From Tachypleus tridentatus (Eukaryota > Arthropoda > Merostomata > Xiphosura > Limulidae): a stretch of DNA of 64,000 nt. The notes under the pieces are model-generated. The model had not been told where the DNA came from. It saw only the letters and a list, made by a program, of their open reading frames with translations, and searched no databases. Position numbers and translations under genes: made by a program. The stretch is from the NCBI RefSeq assembly GCF_004210375.1, contig NC_134831.1:42132035-42196034 (forward strand). The letters are read 5' to 3'. This document shows positions 12,701 through 25,140 of the stretch, piece after piece; positions within the stretch are counted from its first letter, which is position 1; every line of letters begins with the position of its first letter.

Positions 12701-15700
12701 TGGAATACCATAAAACAACTTGGAGCTCTGCAAGAAGCACCATAAAGCTGAGTTTTTTAATTAAGTAAAATAAATGTGTACTAAATACCAAAAATGTCTA
12801 ATGCATTTTTACAGTGTACATTGTTAAGAGATAACTTGAAGTGAAAACAAGTTGGTATTGTCTTGCCACTTTATTATGGAGTTAACTATTTGAGGTGCAA
12901 AATTCCCTGGTTCTTACCAAATCCTTGTGGAAATGTATGTTATATACTGTGAATTTAGTAATTAGATTAAAAACCCAACTCTTAGTATAAAATAAAATTG
13001 TTTACAATACAAATAAAAAGATGTATAGGCCTTTTTATTTTTTTTAACTAAGAAAACTTTAAAGATTCCAGTGACTGTTGTTACTTTTTCTCATTTGTTT
13101 AGTAAAAACTTAAGACTTCATGATGTAAAGAGAAAATGCTTTCTGTGAATACACAAATACACAGAGAAGTTCAACACTGTGTGGTAAAAAAATTACTGTT
13201 TGATGTATGGGTAGGTAAATAGACTACTTTTATTTTACCCCATCAGATTTCTAACAGTAACAATTGTCAAAGACATGAAGACTCAAGGGAAGGTCAGGGG
13301 GAATGTCCCCTGGAAAATTTTTAATAAAGAACTCAGAAATGGTATATTCTCAAAACTTAAATAATTATGCAGAAATTTGTAATATCAATGATACCACAGC
13401 ATAAAACTAAATTAATTCTCTGGAAGGAAGGTGACACTATTACTCTGTGTGCTGGGAAACAGCTCACATGATTACATTCATTGCGTATATCCTTTTGTGC
13501 ATTTAACAGAAGTGTACTGCTAATGCATGTAAACAATCACATGGGCAGCCAATAAGGTTTGCAGAAAATGTTCACTGATCTGTACATACTTTATAAATTA
13601 CATGGTAAAATAACCAGAGATGTTAAAAAAAAGGGGGAGGAATAAAATTGTTACAAAAAGTTTTCAAACTAAGCCGCTCAATATACCTCATGTTTGACAA
13701 TTGGCAGAATGCACGTTTGCAAGAGTAAGAGGAAGTTGTTCAGTGATACCATTAATCTTTATGCTGATGAGTGTGACAGTCAAAACATAGCTACAAGGAA
13801 CTCCAAATTTCTGTAGAAAAGAAGGGGAAAGTGTTGAAGCCTCACAAACTTGGAATCGTCTGTTGATTAAAAAAATGTTTAACAAAATGGAAAAATGACC
13901 ACATAACCCATATAAATGGAGGTCTTGCAAAATGTCATACCTCCATGTAGTATCATAAGCCTTCTCAAGATCAAAGAATATAGATACAACATGTTGTTGT
14001 TTGAAAAAGGCTTCTCTGATTGATGTTTCAAGTCGAATCAGGTGGTCCATGGTGGAGAGCTGTCATTGAAACCTACACTTGGTGGGTGAGAGAAGGTTGT
14101 TTGATTTGAGAAACCAAACAAGACAAGTATGAACCATCCTCTCTACAGTGTTACAGAGACAGCTCATCAAAGCAATTGAACGGTAGTTTGATAGAATCTT
14201 GTGATCTTTCCCAAGCTTAGAGAAAGGTAAGACAATAGCCTGGCACCAGACATCAGGAAAAACATTTTCCTGCCATATCTGGTTAAAAACAATCAGAAGA
14301 ATAGCAAGAGAAGCAGGAGATAGATGGCACACAATCTTGTAGTGTACATCATCAGGTCCGACAGATATACTGCCAGACAGACGAAGGGCCAGTTTGAGTT
14401 CCACCAGTGCAAAAGGTCAATTATAATCATTAAGATAATCAACTTGAAAGGAAAGAGGTGATCGCTCTACCCGAGTCTTGAAAGATAAGTAGGTGGAGAA
14501 CGAAGCAGATGTGCTAGATACCCAGCAAAAACTTTTACATAGGGTGCTGGTAATGTTCCAGGTATCAGCTATTTCCTGGCCATCAGAGAATAATATTGAG
14601 AGGGGGTCAGAATTACATTGCTAAATGACCTTTCAAATCTCATCCCATATGACTTTAGAAATTGTGATAGAAGATATGTTGGTTGTGAACTTAATCCATG
14701 ATTCCTTCTGGCTTTGATGTCTTACCCATCGAGCATGTGCACAGGCCTGCTGGAAAAAGATGTGGTTTGAGAAAGTGAGATACCTACGAAAAGTATCCTA
14801 GGCCCGTTTAAAGACTTCCATGTCATGTGGCAGGCAGGATTTCACCAGGCAAGGATATCATGGAAAACATGTTGAGGTTTTGGGAATACACTGAATACAG
14901 TCAGTCACTGCTTCCACACAATCTTCTATTGATGGCTTACAGACGATGGCAGGAACAAGTTCTGTAAAAGTAGTGAAAGAATGCCAGTTGGCTTGATCTA
15001 ACTTCCACCAGGGCATGTAGTTCAGTGGCAACAACCACAACCAGTCTCTCAAAATTCTCATGGGTTATTGTCAACCCTCCATGAAAGGTGAGAGAATAGT
15101 GAAGGGGAGCAAACTGAGAGATTAATAGTAGTAAAGGACCGACTAGTTGCATGTAAATAAGTATAAGAATCAGAATTGAAAAGAGAAAGGGTGTGATCTG
15201 AGAGCATAAGCTCTATGAAGCAACCATTCCTATCAATATTAGTACCTCCCCAGAGGGGATTATGTCCATTAAAGTCTCTCAGGATTAAAGATGGAGATGG
15301 CAACTGTTCAACGAGAGCATCAAGGTCTGATGATCATGGGTCCCTTCAAGAAACAGGTAGAGAGAAAAAACAGTGATGGTATGATCAAAGGAAACAGGGA
15401 TGGCTATGGCCTCCAAGTTTGTGTCAAATGGCAAAGACAGGGTGGGCACGTGTTGATCACCAACAGTGCCACTCCTCCATGGACTTGGTCTATCACACAG
15501 CCTGTCATTTCTGTACAAAGAAAACTGCTGAAAGTGCTTTTATGTCATCCAGATTAAAATATAAACCTCAACAGTTCCATTGTATCAAGGTGGCTATTTT
15601 TATTTATGTGTAGGCAAATTGAGTGGAAAACCCTTCTGTTTTCAACCACTTCTTTTTTCTTATTCGGTAAAGATCTGTCGATCTCCATGGATCCTGCCCT

Positions 15701-18700
15701 GGGTCAACTGGACAGATCTCTCTGTGCCTCCAAAAGAATCGTTCTCAAACCATATGAAAAGTCTTTTGACTTCCATGTTTAAAAAAGTTAGTGAATCAAT
15801 GTCAACATGCATCTCTGTTCCTAACATTCATTCCAGCAAACCCCAAGATTCACTTGCTTTGGTTCCGGGTACAGGCATATCCTCAGATACAAGATCCTCC
15901 TGCCCCAAGATGCAAAATGATCATTCATTCATGTTCTCAGTTGCAGGAATCCTCTTCTAATAACAGAGAGATCTGTCTGCACTCCTACTGTAGTAGAGGA
16001 ATGAAGTGCAGCAGCATACGTCCAAGATGAAGTGGTAGATAGCAACTTGCGAGCCTCAGGATAAGTAATGTTTTAAATCGTCTTCAAATGCTGCACCTAT
16101 GGTTCTACCAACCATCTAAGCCAATAATGAAAGTAGAATAGGTGAGAGCCATTGCAACTGATGCAATGAGGATCCGTTTCACACTCACAGCATTGTGGTC
16201 CTTGCCAGAACTACAAGCACACATAAAAAAAAAACCACGACATGATGTCTTGGAGTGACTGAGCTGCTAACACTTGAAACATCTGAGAGAGTTTGGAATG
16301 TATGGCCATACCCTGCTATTAAGATAATGTGCCTTGATGATGGCAGGTGGATACAGTGATGTTAATGTTAAAATTCAGACATTGGTTGGTATCATAATTC
16401 TGTCTTTGCAAGTGGAGATACACTTCACTACAAAAACTCCTTGGGTGGAGAAACCAGTGAGAATCTCAGACTCTGGAATGTCAAATCCCTCTCAACAATA
16501 ACTCCTCATGACAAATTCAAAGTATTATGGGGCATTACCTCAAAAAGTATATCCCCAATTGCCTTTGAATGTAAGAGGAGTTCACTGTGTTGAGATGTGG
16601 ATGTTTCCACCAATATGTCACCAGAGCAAAGCTTTCTGACTGACTTTGGAGAGCCAGCAAGTCTATTTAGTCCCTTCTGAATAAAAAAGGGAGACATTTG
16701 CCCTAAAGGTTTGTCTGAAAGAGAATGTATAAGAAAATGAGGTACAGGTATTACAGATGTTGAAGATTGCTGCTCAGAATCTTCGAGACGTGGTTGTTTA
16801 CCTGTGGATTGTTTTTTCACTATTTTATTTAAGTTTGTATTTAGAGGATCCATATTAGAAAAAGAATTTTTCAGTGCCCACTGACCCCACACACCATGGA
16901 GCACTATGAGAAGATGCACCATGCTGCCAAATAAGGACAATACAGCAATGCCAGGGTTTCGTGAGCACTATACTCAAACACCAGCATCAGATACAATGTC
17001 CACAACACATGTTGAGAATATCCAACAGTGGTACTTGGTTGATTCTAGCCCAAGTAGACCAGCTGATTGACCCTAGGGGGGCCACCCCAAGGCTGCCCAT
17101 CTACAGGAATTTGAGGCCAAAGTTGGACCCTTCAACCACCAGGAACCTATCCTCCCCTTCAAAGGTCACCACACATGGCAAACACATGGGTGGATGTTTA
17201 GATCTTAGAGGGGGTCCACTGAAGAAACAAAACCTTCCCTGGGAGGTCCCCTCACCATGTACAGGAATCCACACTGAGGGGACATGTAAAAGTTAATTTA
17301 CTGTTCCAGCAAATAAGCAATTTGATTATGAAATGTGAAAAAAACAGGAATTAAGGTAATGTGCTAAAACAGAAATATTTAATTTGCTGATATTTTAAAA
17401 TTTCTGTACAAAAACAGTTTGCTAAGATCATTTTAGTTATCAAAGGATCTTGAATACAATATCATTATTCAAGGATTTCTCAAGCCACAAAATCTGAAAT
17501 TATAAATTAAGGGTTATTTGAAAATGACTAAAAACACAAATATGAATATGCTTAAAAAAGTCAATACAAAAATATTGGAAAGGGATACTTAGATAAAAGT
17601 GTTTAACCAGCATATGGCATTACATAACAAGCTAATTAATATCTTTCAAATGACTGGCATAGTTAGCATCTTAACCCAGAATTTGTGTGTTGCATACCCA
17701 TCTTAGGATTAAACAAAAACCATCACATGATCAGGGGCATATAACGCAAAGTGTACACTCAACATATTATTGTAATTATTTTCCCTGGAATCTCCTACAG
17801 GACCAGAAAAGAATAATTTATTAAATATTATCAACTTTATTGTGATGCAGTATCACTCAAAGCACTAATCTATAATTCATAATTCATCAGCATTAGGCAT
17901 TACATACCATAATAACTGAACAAATATTTAAAAACGAATACACAACTGGATAGAGAAGCAACTCAAGTACTCACAGTTCATCTTCTGATTCACTTTTCCT
18001 CTTCAAATGTTGATGATTTCCCATGTTTGCTCCATTCGTTCCAAGGTTGTGTAACAGCTCCCAGCTTGTAGCTGTCTGTGAGGTGCATGGATCAGGAGAA
18101 GTAGGAGCAGTAAACCTCATGACTGGAGATGGACAGTGGTTATCTTGTTTGCCACTCCAAGGCATGTATGTGGGAACTGTATGAGACCACGAAAATGTCG
18201 GGGTGGACCCATGTACAGAAGCAGCAGTTGTAAATGTCATGGGTTGTCCCATTCCAGAGGTAATGCTGAAATACAAATCAATGCAATGTATTAAAAACAA
18301 ACTTAAGGTCCTACTGTATTTACTAACATGAGGGTTTCCATTCTCTTCCAGTTAGGGGATGGAAATATTAAAAGAAAATATAACAACTTGAAGATCAAAT
18401 GTTGTCCAGCAGAGGCATTACTAGACACTAGCATGTGGGACTGGTGCCCCAAGAGCCCAGTAGAAAAATCAGAATAGAAAATCATGGTCTATATCGTACC
18501 GGAAAGCAGAAAAGCCCATGGGTCCAAGCACCAAATCTTTAAGAACTTAGTGAAGCCTCTGTTGTTTAAGTATCTGCATCAATTACCACAAGATGAAATG
18601 GTGAAAGTTTTAGGTTGTAATTCAGCAATTCTCAAATTGGGGTTCACCAGACTGCCTCAGGAGGACACAGCACATGGAAAAAAAAAATTCTCTCTGAAAC

Positions 18701-19697
18701 TTCCATGGAACTGGACAAAGCACAATTTTCATCAAAAAATGTATTTATTCTAATAAATATTCCTACACAACACTGTCTATGTTTGACTTCTTTTAAGAAC
18801 AGTTTGCAATAAAAGTATGGTACTTCAGAGTGCTTATTATTTAATATTGCTATAGACCTTTTCCAGACTGGATGGAGGCCTCTGAAACCTTCCAATTATT
18901 TACTTTCCATAGTGAAATACTTAACCAAACTGCACAAACTTTGTAGAAGTTGCTAGTTTTGATTTTAACAATTAATATATATTGTGAAATTTCAAAAATT
19001 TTGTTGTATTTTTGTTTGTCTAAATAAACCAATAAATACATTATGTAAAGAAATGACTCCTCAGAACTAAGTGAAAGTTCAAACATTTTTTTGTGTGAAG
19101 TAAACGTTACAAAATGACAAAATACCAATTCTAAAATATTTGTGGGTTAAAAGTTGTTGTAATAAGAGTAAGTACTGGCATTTGTAGATGATATTTTATA
19201 TTTCAAATCCAGGTGTTCTCTTGGTAACTGAACATTGCTCATCTGTTGCAGGATGGTTAAATTAACTATAATTGTCTTAAGATAGCCAAATGCTTTGTCA
19301 TCTGATTAGTGATGCACATGAATGGAATAATGAGATTACCACTGTTCTGTTGACTATAAAGGGTATAACTGTGATAGGGTTAAATGATTAGGTGCTGATA
19401 ATTCACCATGGCTTCTGAGCTTTTAGGAGCCTCAACTAAAGTTTGGGAGCCCATTATAGTTAACTAAAATGTCAGCAGTTTCAGCTCCTTAGCAAACATT
19501 TTCTTCACAATAAAAACAACACTTTACCGAAATGTTTCCACCAAATTTCAACACTATACTCCCTCAGGCTACTTAAACTTTAAGCAAGCTCATTTTTTTT
19601 TTCACAAAATGAATAGCCCTGAAGTTTAATGACAAGATGCTTACCTTGATGGATAGAGATTCTGACCAATGTTACTTGTTGTTGGGGTGAAGTACAT
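9720..19697 (-). CDS. HCFC1R1 (HPIP)-like protein, complete, 297 aa
   Basis: Six exons join in frame on the minus strand: 19697-19645, 18265-17975, 12604-12416, 10935-10804, 10587-10432 and 9792-9720 (894 nt, stop TGA). The start ATG at 19697 has an in-frame TGA upstream in the same exon. Residues about 110-135 (KRKSESEDEL followed by SEEKMAAWFSQID) match the conserved core of vertebrate HCFC1R1 (SEENMATHFSQ in my memory), and the protein ends in a similar acidic ...SMEL tail. HCFC1R1 binds the Kelch domain of HCF-1 and promotes its nuclear export. Here the protein is about twice as long. It has a Ser/Thr/Pro-rich N terminus, an amphipathic segment (APELKKIVEKDTAFF, about 196-210) that might act in export or coiled-coil contact, VPWQPP, and a D/E run near 268. 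I find no [D/E]HxY HCF-binding motif. Gene structure is well supported; family assignment is moderate. Confidence 0.68.
10432..10587 (-). CDS. HCFC1R1-like exon (acidic run)
   Basis: Acceptor 'tgcattgcag', donor ACAG|gtacag. Encodes RKPSLALVPWQPPKP, a Gln/Asn/Thr-rich stretch and a DDDDED run. Confidence 0.7.
10804..10935 (-). CDS. HCFC1R1-like exon (amphipathic segment)
   Basis: Two AG acceptors are possible. Only 'ctttatatag' before GTTAGC keeps the frame; using the next AG gives an immediate TGA. Encodes LADGISSKSRTEEP, then LAPELKKIVEKDTAFFQSLMN. Confidence 0.7.
12416..12604 (-). CDS. HCFC1R1-like exon with conserved core
   Basis: Acceptor 'tgtatttcag', donor AAT|gtaagt. Begins inside the Leu codon of SEDEL, then FRPNKIYISEEKMAAWFSQ, and ends ...EEQLNSM. 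This exon carries the main family evidence. Confidence 0.75.
13630..17296 (-). mobile_element. Jockey-like non-LTR retrotransposon (LINE), decayed and 3'-truncated
   Basis: Lies in the second coding intron of the HCFC1R1-like gene and reads right to left. In order: a 5' leader (17296 to about 16940); an ORF1/gag-like frame (16940-16506, SLSDKPLGQMSPFFIQKG) with a degraded zinc-knuckle region near 16200; an APE-type endonuclease (about 15560-14860, DFNGHNPLWGG and SYTYLHATSRSFTTINLS); then reverse transcriptase (14404-13690, VGPDDVHYKI, SNYRSIALMSC, FDLEKAYDTTWRYDIL). Stops and frameshifts break every domain. The catalytic FxDD stretch expected after 'LPLTLAN' near 13715 is missing. A shifted frame resumes with MRYIER at about 13688. 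No 3' tail is seen. Confidence 0.85.
13688..14404 (-). pseudogene. Reverse-transcriptase remnant of the Jockey-like LINE
   Basis: Two open frames (14404-14063 and 14050-13688) cover RT fingers and palm: 'SVGPDDVHYKI', 'LPFSKLGKDHKILSNYRSIA' and 'FDLEKAYDTTW' with the first catalytic Asp. A break lies between the frames near 14055. The second catalytic motif is deleted. Confidence 0.85.
17975..18265 (-). CDS. HCFC1R1-like exon (Ser/Thr/Pro-rich)
   Basis: Acceptor 'atttcag', donor ACT|gtgagt. Encodes residues about 18-114 and ends in the charged KRKSESEDEL that leads into the conserved core. Confidence 0.72.
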
Positions 19698-19734
19698 AAT
19701 TATCCAAAAACAATGGATTATACTTCACAATTGC
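19645..19734 (-). CDS. HCFC1R1-like exon with start codon
   Basis: Acceptor is a long T run plus cag at 19735-19736; donor AAG|gtaagc. Coding runs from ATG 19697 to 19645 (MYFTPTTSNIGQNLYPS plus two bases). An in-frame TGA lies upstream, so 19698-19734 is 5' UTR. At least one non-coding exon must lie further upstream. Confidence 0.65.
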
Positions 19735-20401
19735 CTGAAAAAAAAAAAAAAAAAGTATTTTACTTTTAAACACTATGGCACCAAAATAACAAAGACAATT
19801 TTCAATTTACTAATTTGGTTATTTTCCTCTTTACAAGTTATTGCTACCATTCGATTATCCTAACACTAATGAAGCTTAACAAGGCATCTTTCACTACATT
19901 GGTGGATAATCAAGAATACCAAAATATCTAACAACTTTTTAGCCTCTAGAGAAAGCTATACTGGTTAATGATGGACATATGGTTTGTGAGCTCTGAGACA
20001 GAGAAGTATAATATATATCTGTAGTTACAGATTTAACATGTGGTTTTTTGGTTGTCTTCTTCTGAATTTGTGCTATTATCAGTTTTTTAGTAATTTTGTT
20101 TTAATTAATTAGGACTGGATACTTCAAGAGTAAATGAGGTAAATTCTGCTTCACTGCATGAAATAGATCGTGTTTAAAAATTGTGCACTTGATTGTGACT
20201 TTCACGAGGCTTAGAAAGAAGTAGATCTTACAGGATAAAAATGTAAATAGCTTTGTGGAGATAATGCTATTACAGAAAGAAAGAAACAAGCTAATAACAA
20301 AAATAAAGGAAGCAATACAGAAAAAAGACAAAATTAGAAGAATCTTGTTACATAGAAGAGTGAGAATGCGAGTTTACAAGAATATAAATATAGTAAACAA
20401 G

Positions 20402-20766
20402 CTCAGCATGGCAAGGTACTTAGGGTGCTCGACTCGTAATCTGAGGGTCGCAGGTTCGAATCCCCATCACACCAAATGTGCTCACCCTTTCAGTTGTGGG
20501 GTATTATAATGTGATGATCAATTCCACTAATCATTGGTAAAAGAGTAGCCCAATAGTTGAATATGGATGGTGATGAGTAGTTGCATTCCCATCACCACCC
20601 ACTGCCAACTCTTGGGCTACTCTTTTACCAACAAATAGTGGGACTGACCCTCACATTATAATGCCCCCACAGCTAGGAGGGCAAGCATGTTTAGTGTGAC
20701 ATGGATGCAAACCTGTGACCCTCAGATTACGAGTCAAGTGCCTTAACCACCTGGCCATGTCAGGCC
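20402..20766. repeat. Foldback pair of tRNA-derived SINEs
   Basis: Two copies of one SINE meet tail to tail near 20585. The left copy is on +: head with Pol III box B GGTTCGAATCC at 20453-20463 and GACTCGTAATCTGAGGGTC. The right copy is on - and ends with the same head, in reverse complement, near 20766. The shared body includes GGGCTACTCTTTTACCAA. The pair forms an approximately 180-bp inverted repeat. These are SINE heads, not functional tRNAs: no acceptor stem closes. Confidence 0.85.
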
Positions 20767-21189
20767 TCTAAAACAATCAAATCAATATTTAAAACAGTTA
20801 TACACTACATAGACTGATCACATACTTGCATGGAAAAGTAAATCTGTATTATAGTTTTACTACTTAAAGTTTTTGTTTTCACATAACATAAAAGGGCATT
20901 CACACACAGAAAGAGAGAATTTAAAAAAACAAACAGAACTATAGCCCAAACAAATTGTGTAATGAGCCATGATCAGTGAATCATCACAAACCCCGATTCA
21001 AACCTTGTAAAACAGTTTAATGTACTCGATAAAATAAGGAGTCCAAAACTAAATAGAATACTTTAAACGAGGTCTGATGAGAGATCGTTCAAAGAAACAG
21101 TGACCTACTTTGACTTGTATTAAATACTCCTCTAGATAGAACTTTTTTATAAGGACCACACAAAAAATTAGCTAAGGAAATAACACCAG

Positions 21190-21900
21190 AAAGGGTTGGA
21201 AAACGAACAGTTACTTATACTATAAGATGGATGGATGATACAAAGCAGGAGGTTATCAACAGAGTTCAGTCAAAGTGGATCCTTACTGTTGGTGGAGTAT
21301 CTGAAAGATCAGGGCTTGGACCTTTGTTTAGTCTTGCTTAGATAATTAATAATTTACAGTTAATTATTAAATTTACTGATGACATTAAACTTTTGGATAT
21401 TTCTAGCTCTTTGGGGATTTAGAGGTGATACAGAATGATCTAAATCATTTGGCAAGTGTTCTTTAAGTGCAAAACAAAAACATTAGGTTATATTAATTTG
21501 AACAACATTTATTAAAGTTAAGGTTAAACAGGTTGTTTTTTTATAAAATGTTTCAGAAGAGAAAAAAAAATGTTTATGTTTTTAGGCCTTACTACCTGTT
21601 TTATGATATGTAGAGAATAGACAGAATTGATGGATCTTCTTTATTTTTATTTAAATGATAAGAGTGATAAAACTAAGTGATGTGGACTTAAGATTTGGCA
21701 GGGAAGACGTCACCTGCAAATTATCATATTTTATTTTTCAAACAGAGTGATCAACCTATAGAAAAGACTGTCTTCAGATGTGGTATGTGCAACAAGATTG
21801 GAAGTTTCAGAGAGGACTTGATGAGCATGCGAGGAGCGAGGGTTAAATAGAGGCAGATGTGTATTTGATGAAAGAACTGGAATAACCACAATAGGCATTT
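21190..21900 (+). mobile_element. CR1-type LINE remnant
   Basis: Near 21255-21410 the + strand reads VQSKWILTVGGVSERSGLGPLF, then IIKFTDDIKLL, which matches the '(V)TSGVPQGSVLGPLLF...FADDTKL' block of CR1 reverse transcriptase. From about 21740 it shows the CR1 3' signature 'VINLWNRLPSDVV-AT'-like, over several frames. Highly degraded. Confidence 0.65.
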
Positions 21901-23211
21901 GTTTTCTCACAAATACTGTGTTGTGCAGTTATTTTGCTAGAAACTGTTAACTTCATCAGGATTTTTTTTGCAACAGTCCATGTGATTTATATATCCTGTT
22001 ACCATACATAGAAAATAGACATTTTCAAAATTGCTTATTATTTAAAGGTGCCATTTAGAGCTGATCTCTCCCATGTTTGATACCATTATCTCTGAAAAAA
22101 ATACAATATTGTTTAAAGTTGCCCCAATCCAGTGAAATCTGAAATGGTTCCCCCAATTTTGGTTCTGGTTTATTTATCAATAAGAAGTACTTTTCCACTT
22201 AACCTTTACTTATATGCATTATTAACTGAGTAATTACTGTAACTGACAGAAACTTAAGTTACTTAACTATTAACCTTATTTCTTTTATAGGCAAAAGCAA
22301 AACTGCATTAAGAAATTCTATATTATGTACAAGAATGGATGACATGTTTGGTCAAAAGAACTGTATGTTGTCTGACTGAATTCTTAATCAACCTAATGAG
22401 TATAATAAAAATTAGTTCTAAAACTGGTTAAAGTTTTCTTTACTACTGATAGCTTACTATGAACAAAACATGTTTGTGGGGGTGAGTGGCAAGTGACCAC
22501 ATATGCTACTGATGGCTCCCAATTAAAACTAGTTTGTATTTTGTTTAAACTATTTAAGATACACATTTAAAATATCATGTATTACTTATTACACAATTTA
22601 CCCCAAATTTCTTTCAGAATTGAAAATTTATAAAGATAATGAATATTAGAACTGTACCCAATAACACCTTTAAGAGTTATTATCAATACCTGCCTTTACC
22701 AATGAAATTACTAAACACAATTGAACAGTATGACTTACACTTTATATTTCAGTAAAACTGTCCAAAGGATGACATGAATATATTAATTAAACCATGAAAT
22801 TAGTATACATGTCCAATTGATGAAAGAAAACTTTCATAGTCTAATTTCCAGGACTGAGATCTCCAATTGAACAAATTTTTAATTAAATACTAAATTTCCA
22901 AAAATTCCAAAATAAATTATCAAAAAGTAACCACACAAGAGTTATGTTTTAATATTTCAACTGTAAACAGTGTAGACTCAGTAGTTCAAGTATACAGCTG
23001 GAGTTTGTATTTCCTAGATAAATTATTTATTTATTGTTACACTCATTATAATAAATGTCATTAACATTTATTTTCATTTATTGTATATTATTAGAATCAC
23101 CGTTTTGAAATTTTAGCTTAAAATATGTACTTAGAGCTAATCTACATCTCATAATCTGGACTAAACTTTGTAAGACATTACTGGAATTACTGCAATACTG
23201 TAATATCACAG

Positions 23212-23518
23212 TTTATTTAATAAACAATTTATTTCTTCTGTTACAAATATTACAAGTTTCACAATGTATAACGCAATATATGGAGAAGAAGAGACCATTT
23301 GTTCCATCAAGGCTTTCCATGCAAACCCATCCTTGGACAAAAAGTGAAACATCAAATCCAACTTTTATGCAATCATCAATTCTCCTATGAAACTCACATA
23401 AACCACTGGTTTCCACCAGTGTTGACAACAACCGATTCCATAAGATAATCATTCCATCAGTAAATAAAACCATCTTAACTAAATAAATCCAAGCCCGTTT
23501 TTTCAATACGTCTGGCAC
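23212..23518 (-). mobile_element. CR1-type LINE 3' end
   Basis: A 101-codon minus-strand frame contains IILWNRLLSTLVETSG and 'RIDDCIKVGF', the usual CR1 C-terminal pattern (WN-LP-EVV...F+..+D). It is a fragment, not a host gene. Confidence 0.55.
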
Positions 23519-24216
23519 GTACTTAAATTCTTCATTAGTTTATTAGACATAATATATAGTCACTAAAATTGGCATTTTAAACAGAAGTAGCAAAATTTAG
23601 AAACAGTAAATGTTTTATAATGTATTGTTGATTTTAAAAAATCCTTTTTCACACATTGCTCAGGTTATTCAGTCTCTTTTATGACTTTCTAGTTACTTGT
23701 AACACTGTGAAGTCCGATGAAATAGATTCAGCAAAATTTCAGTCTAATTCAGCACTTCTTGAGCTTTCTTTACCATTATAGAATCCTTCTTGAACCCAAG
23801 ATAATCTCAGAGACAACCATACTCAAACAGTTCTGTCTACAAAAATTGATTGTACTGCATATATTATTTTAACTTAACTGAACCCAGTAATGTATCTCTA
23901 CTTTTTAAATTAAAAACATGGAAATTAATCTTTACTGTTGTAAACATCTTTAAAATACTTCCTGGACCTCTATAGGTTCATAGAACATGGGTTGAAAATC
24001 ACAAGTATCACTATTAATAACAATTTATGTCAGACCCTTGTATCAGTAGTAATATCACATGAATACGTTAAATATGAATAAAATTCAATACAACTGAAGG
24101 GTAGACACAGATCAAATTTTGGATTACCACATCATTCCCTCCCATTTTTTAATCCTACCCCTATATTATTAAGATAAACTTTCCTAATCAAGGTATTACA
24201 ATTCTCAATTCTAATA

Positions 24217-24579
24217 CCGTGTTTCTCCGATAATAAGACCTACCCATAAAATAAGACCTAGTGTGATTTTTGGGGATAGTTTTAATATAAGCCCTACCCT
24301 TAAAATAAGCCCTAGTTAAGAGTGGCAGGAAGAGGAAAGAAATAAAAAAAAATTAATTTATTAATTAGTTTAATAGTTAGTTAATTAGTTTGTTTAAGTA
24401 TTAATCAGTTAGTTTAATAGTTTAATAATAGATTATTTTAAATGGTTAGTTTAATAGTTTTACTTTGTAACTTCATTTTTTAATATATCAAAATAAGACA
24501 TCCCCCGAAAATAAGCCCTAGTGTCATATTTTGGAGTGAAAATTAATATAAGCCCTGTCTTATTTTCAGAGAAACACGG
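24217..24579. mobile_element. MITE, 363 bp, TA target duplication
   Basis: Terminal inverted repeats CCGTGTTTCTC and GAGAAACACGG are each flanked by TA (24215-24216 and 24580-24581). Subterminal 'aataagacc/aataagccctagt' motifs recur in inverted order at both ends. The core is AT-rich with no ORF. The ends match a widespread family with CCGTGTTTCCCCGAAAATAAG termini. Confidence 0.85.
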
Positions 24580-25140
24580 TACTTAAGTTATGTATAATAA
24601 GAGTAGACTAATGGAGTACTGGCACTAATAACAGTAACAACTACTTGTACTACAACTAATAATACCATTACAGTACATCAACATTTAGTATTAATAATAC
24701 TTAATGCATAACCTAAGTCTCCACACTCTAATTAGTAGAGTTACCTTTGAACAATCTTTACAAATTTAGTACACATTACCAACATATTATTTAAAACAAA
24801 ACTAACTAAAAGTAGCACTAGCAAACACATCGAATTATTTAGGGTACCACTATTACTAATAATACTTTAGCATTAATTATACCAACCTAAAAGTATGGAA
24901 TGTGAACCAGACAATACGACATATCTACTGTGTTTATTGTTTATGAGGCCCTTCATCTAATAATATTGTTGGATATATTAGGCCGGCTTGGATACAACAG
25001 CCGTACTATGAATATAATGAATATGATATTAGTACTACTACTAGCTTTTGAAACGCTATAGTAAAATAGTAATTTACTTTTAATATTATTAATTAAATAT
25101 GAATGATTAAATTGCGATAAATAAATTTAAAACTACTTAC

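Noticed and set aside
15580-16030. Plus-strand ORFs of 126 and 79 codons
   Set aside because: Antisense to the Jockey-like LINE ORF1/endonuclease region.
20402-20475. Possible functional tRNA gene (box B GGTTCGAATCC, anticodon-loop-like CTCGTAA)
   Set aside because: No acceptor stem closes, and the sequence runs into a SINE body shared with other copies.
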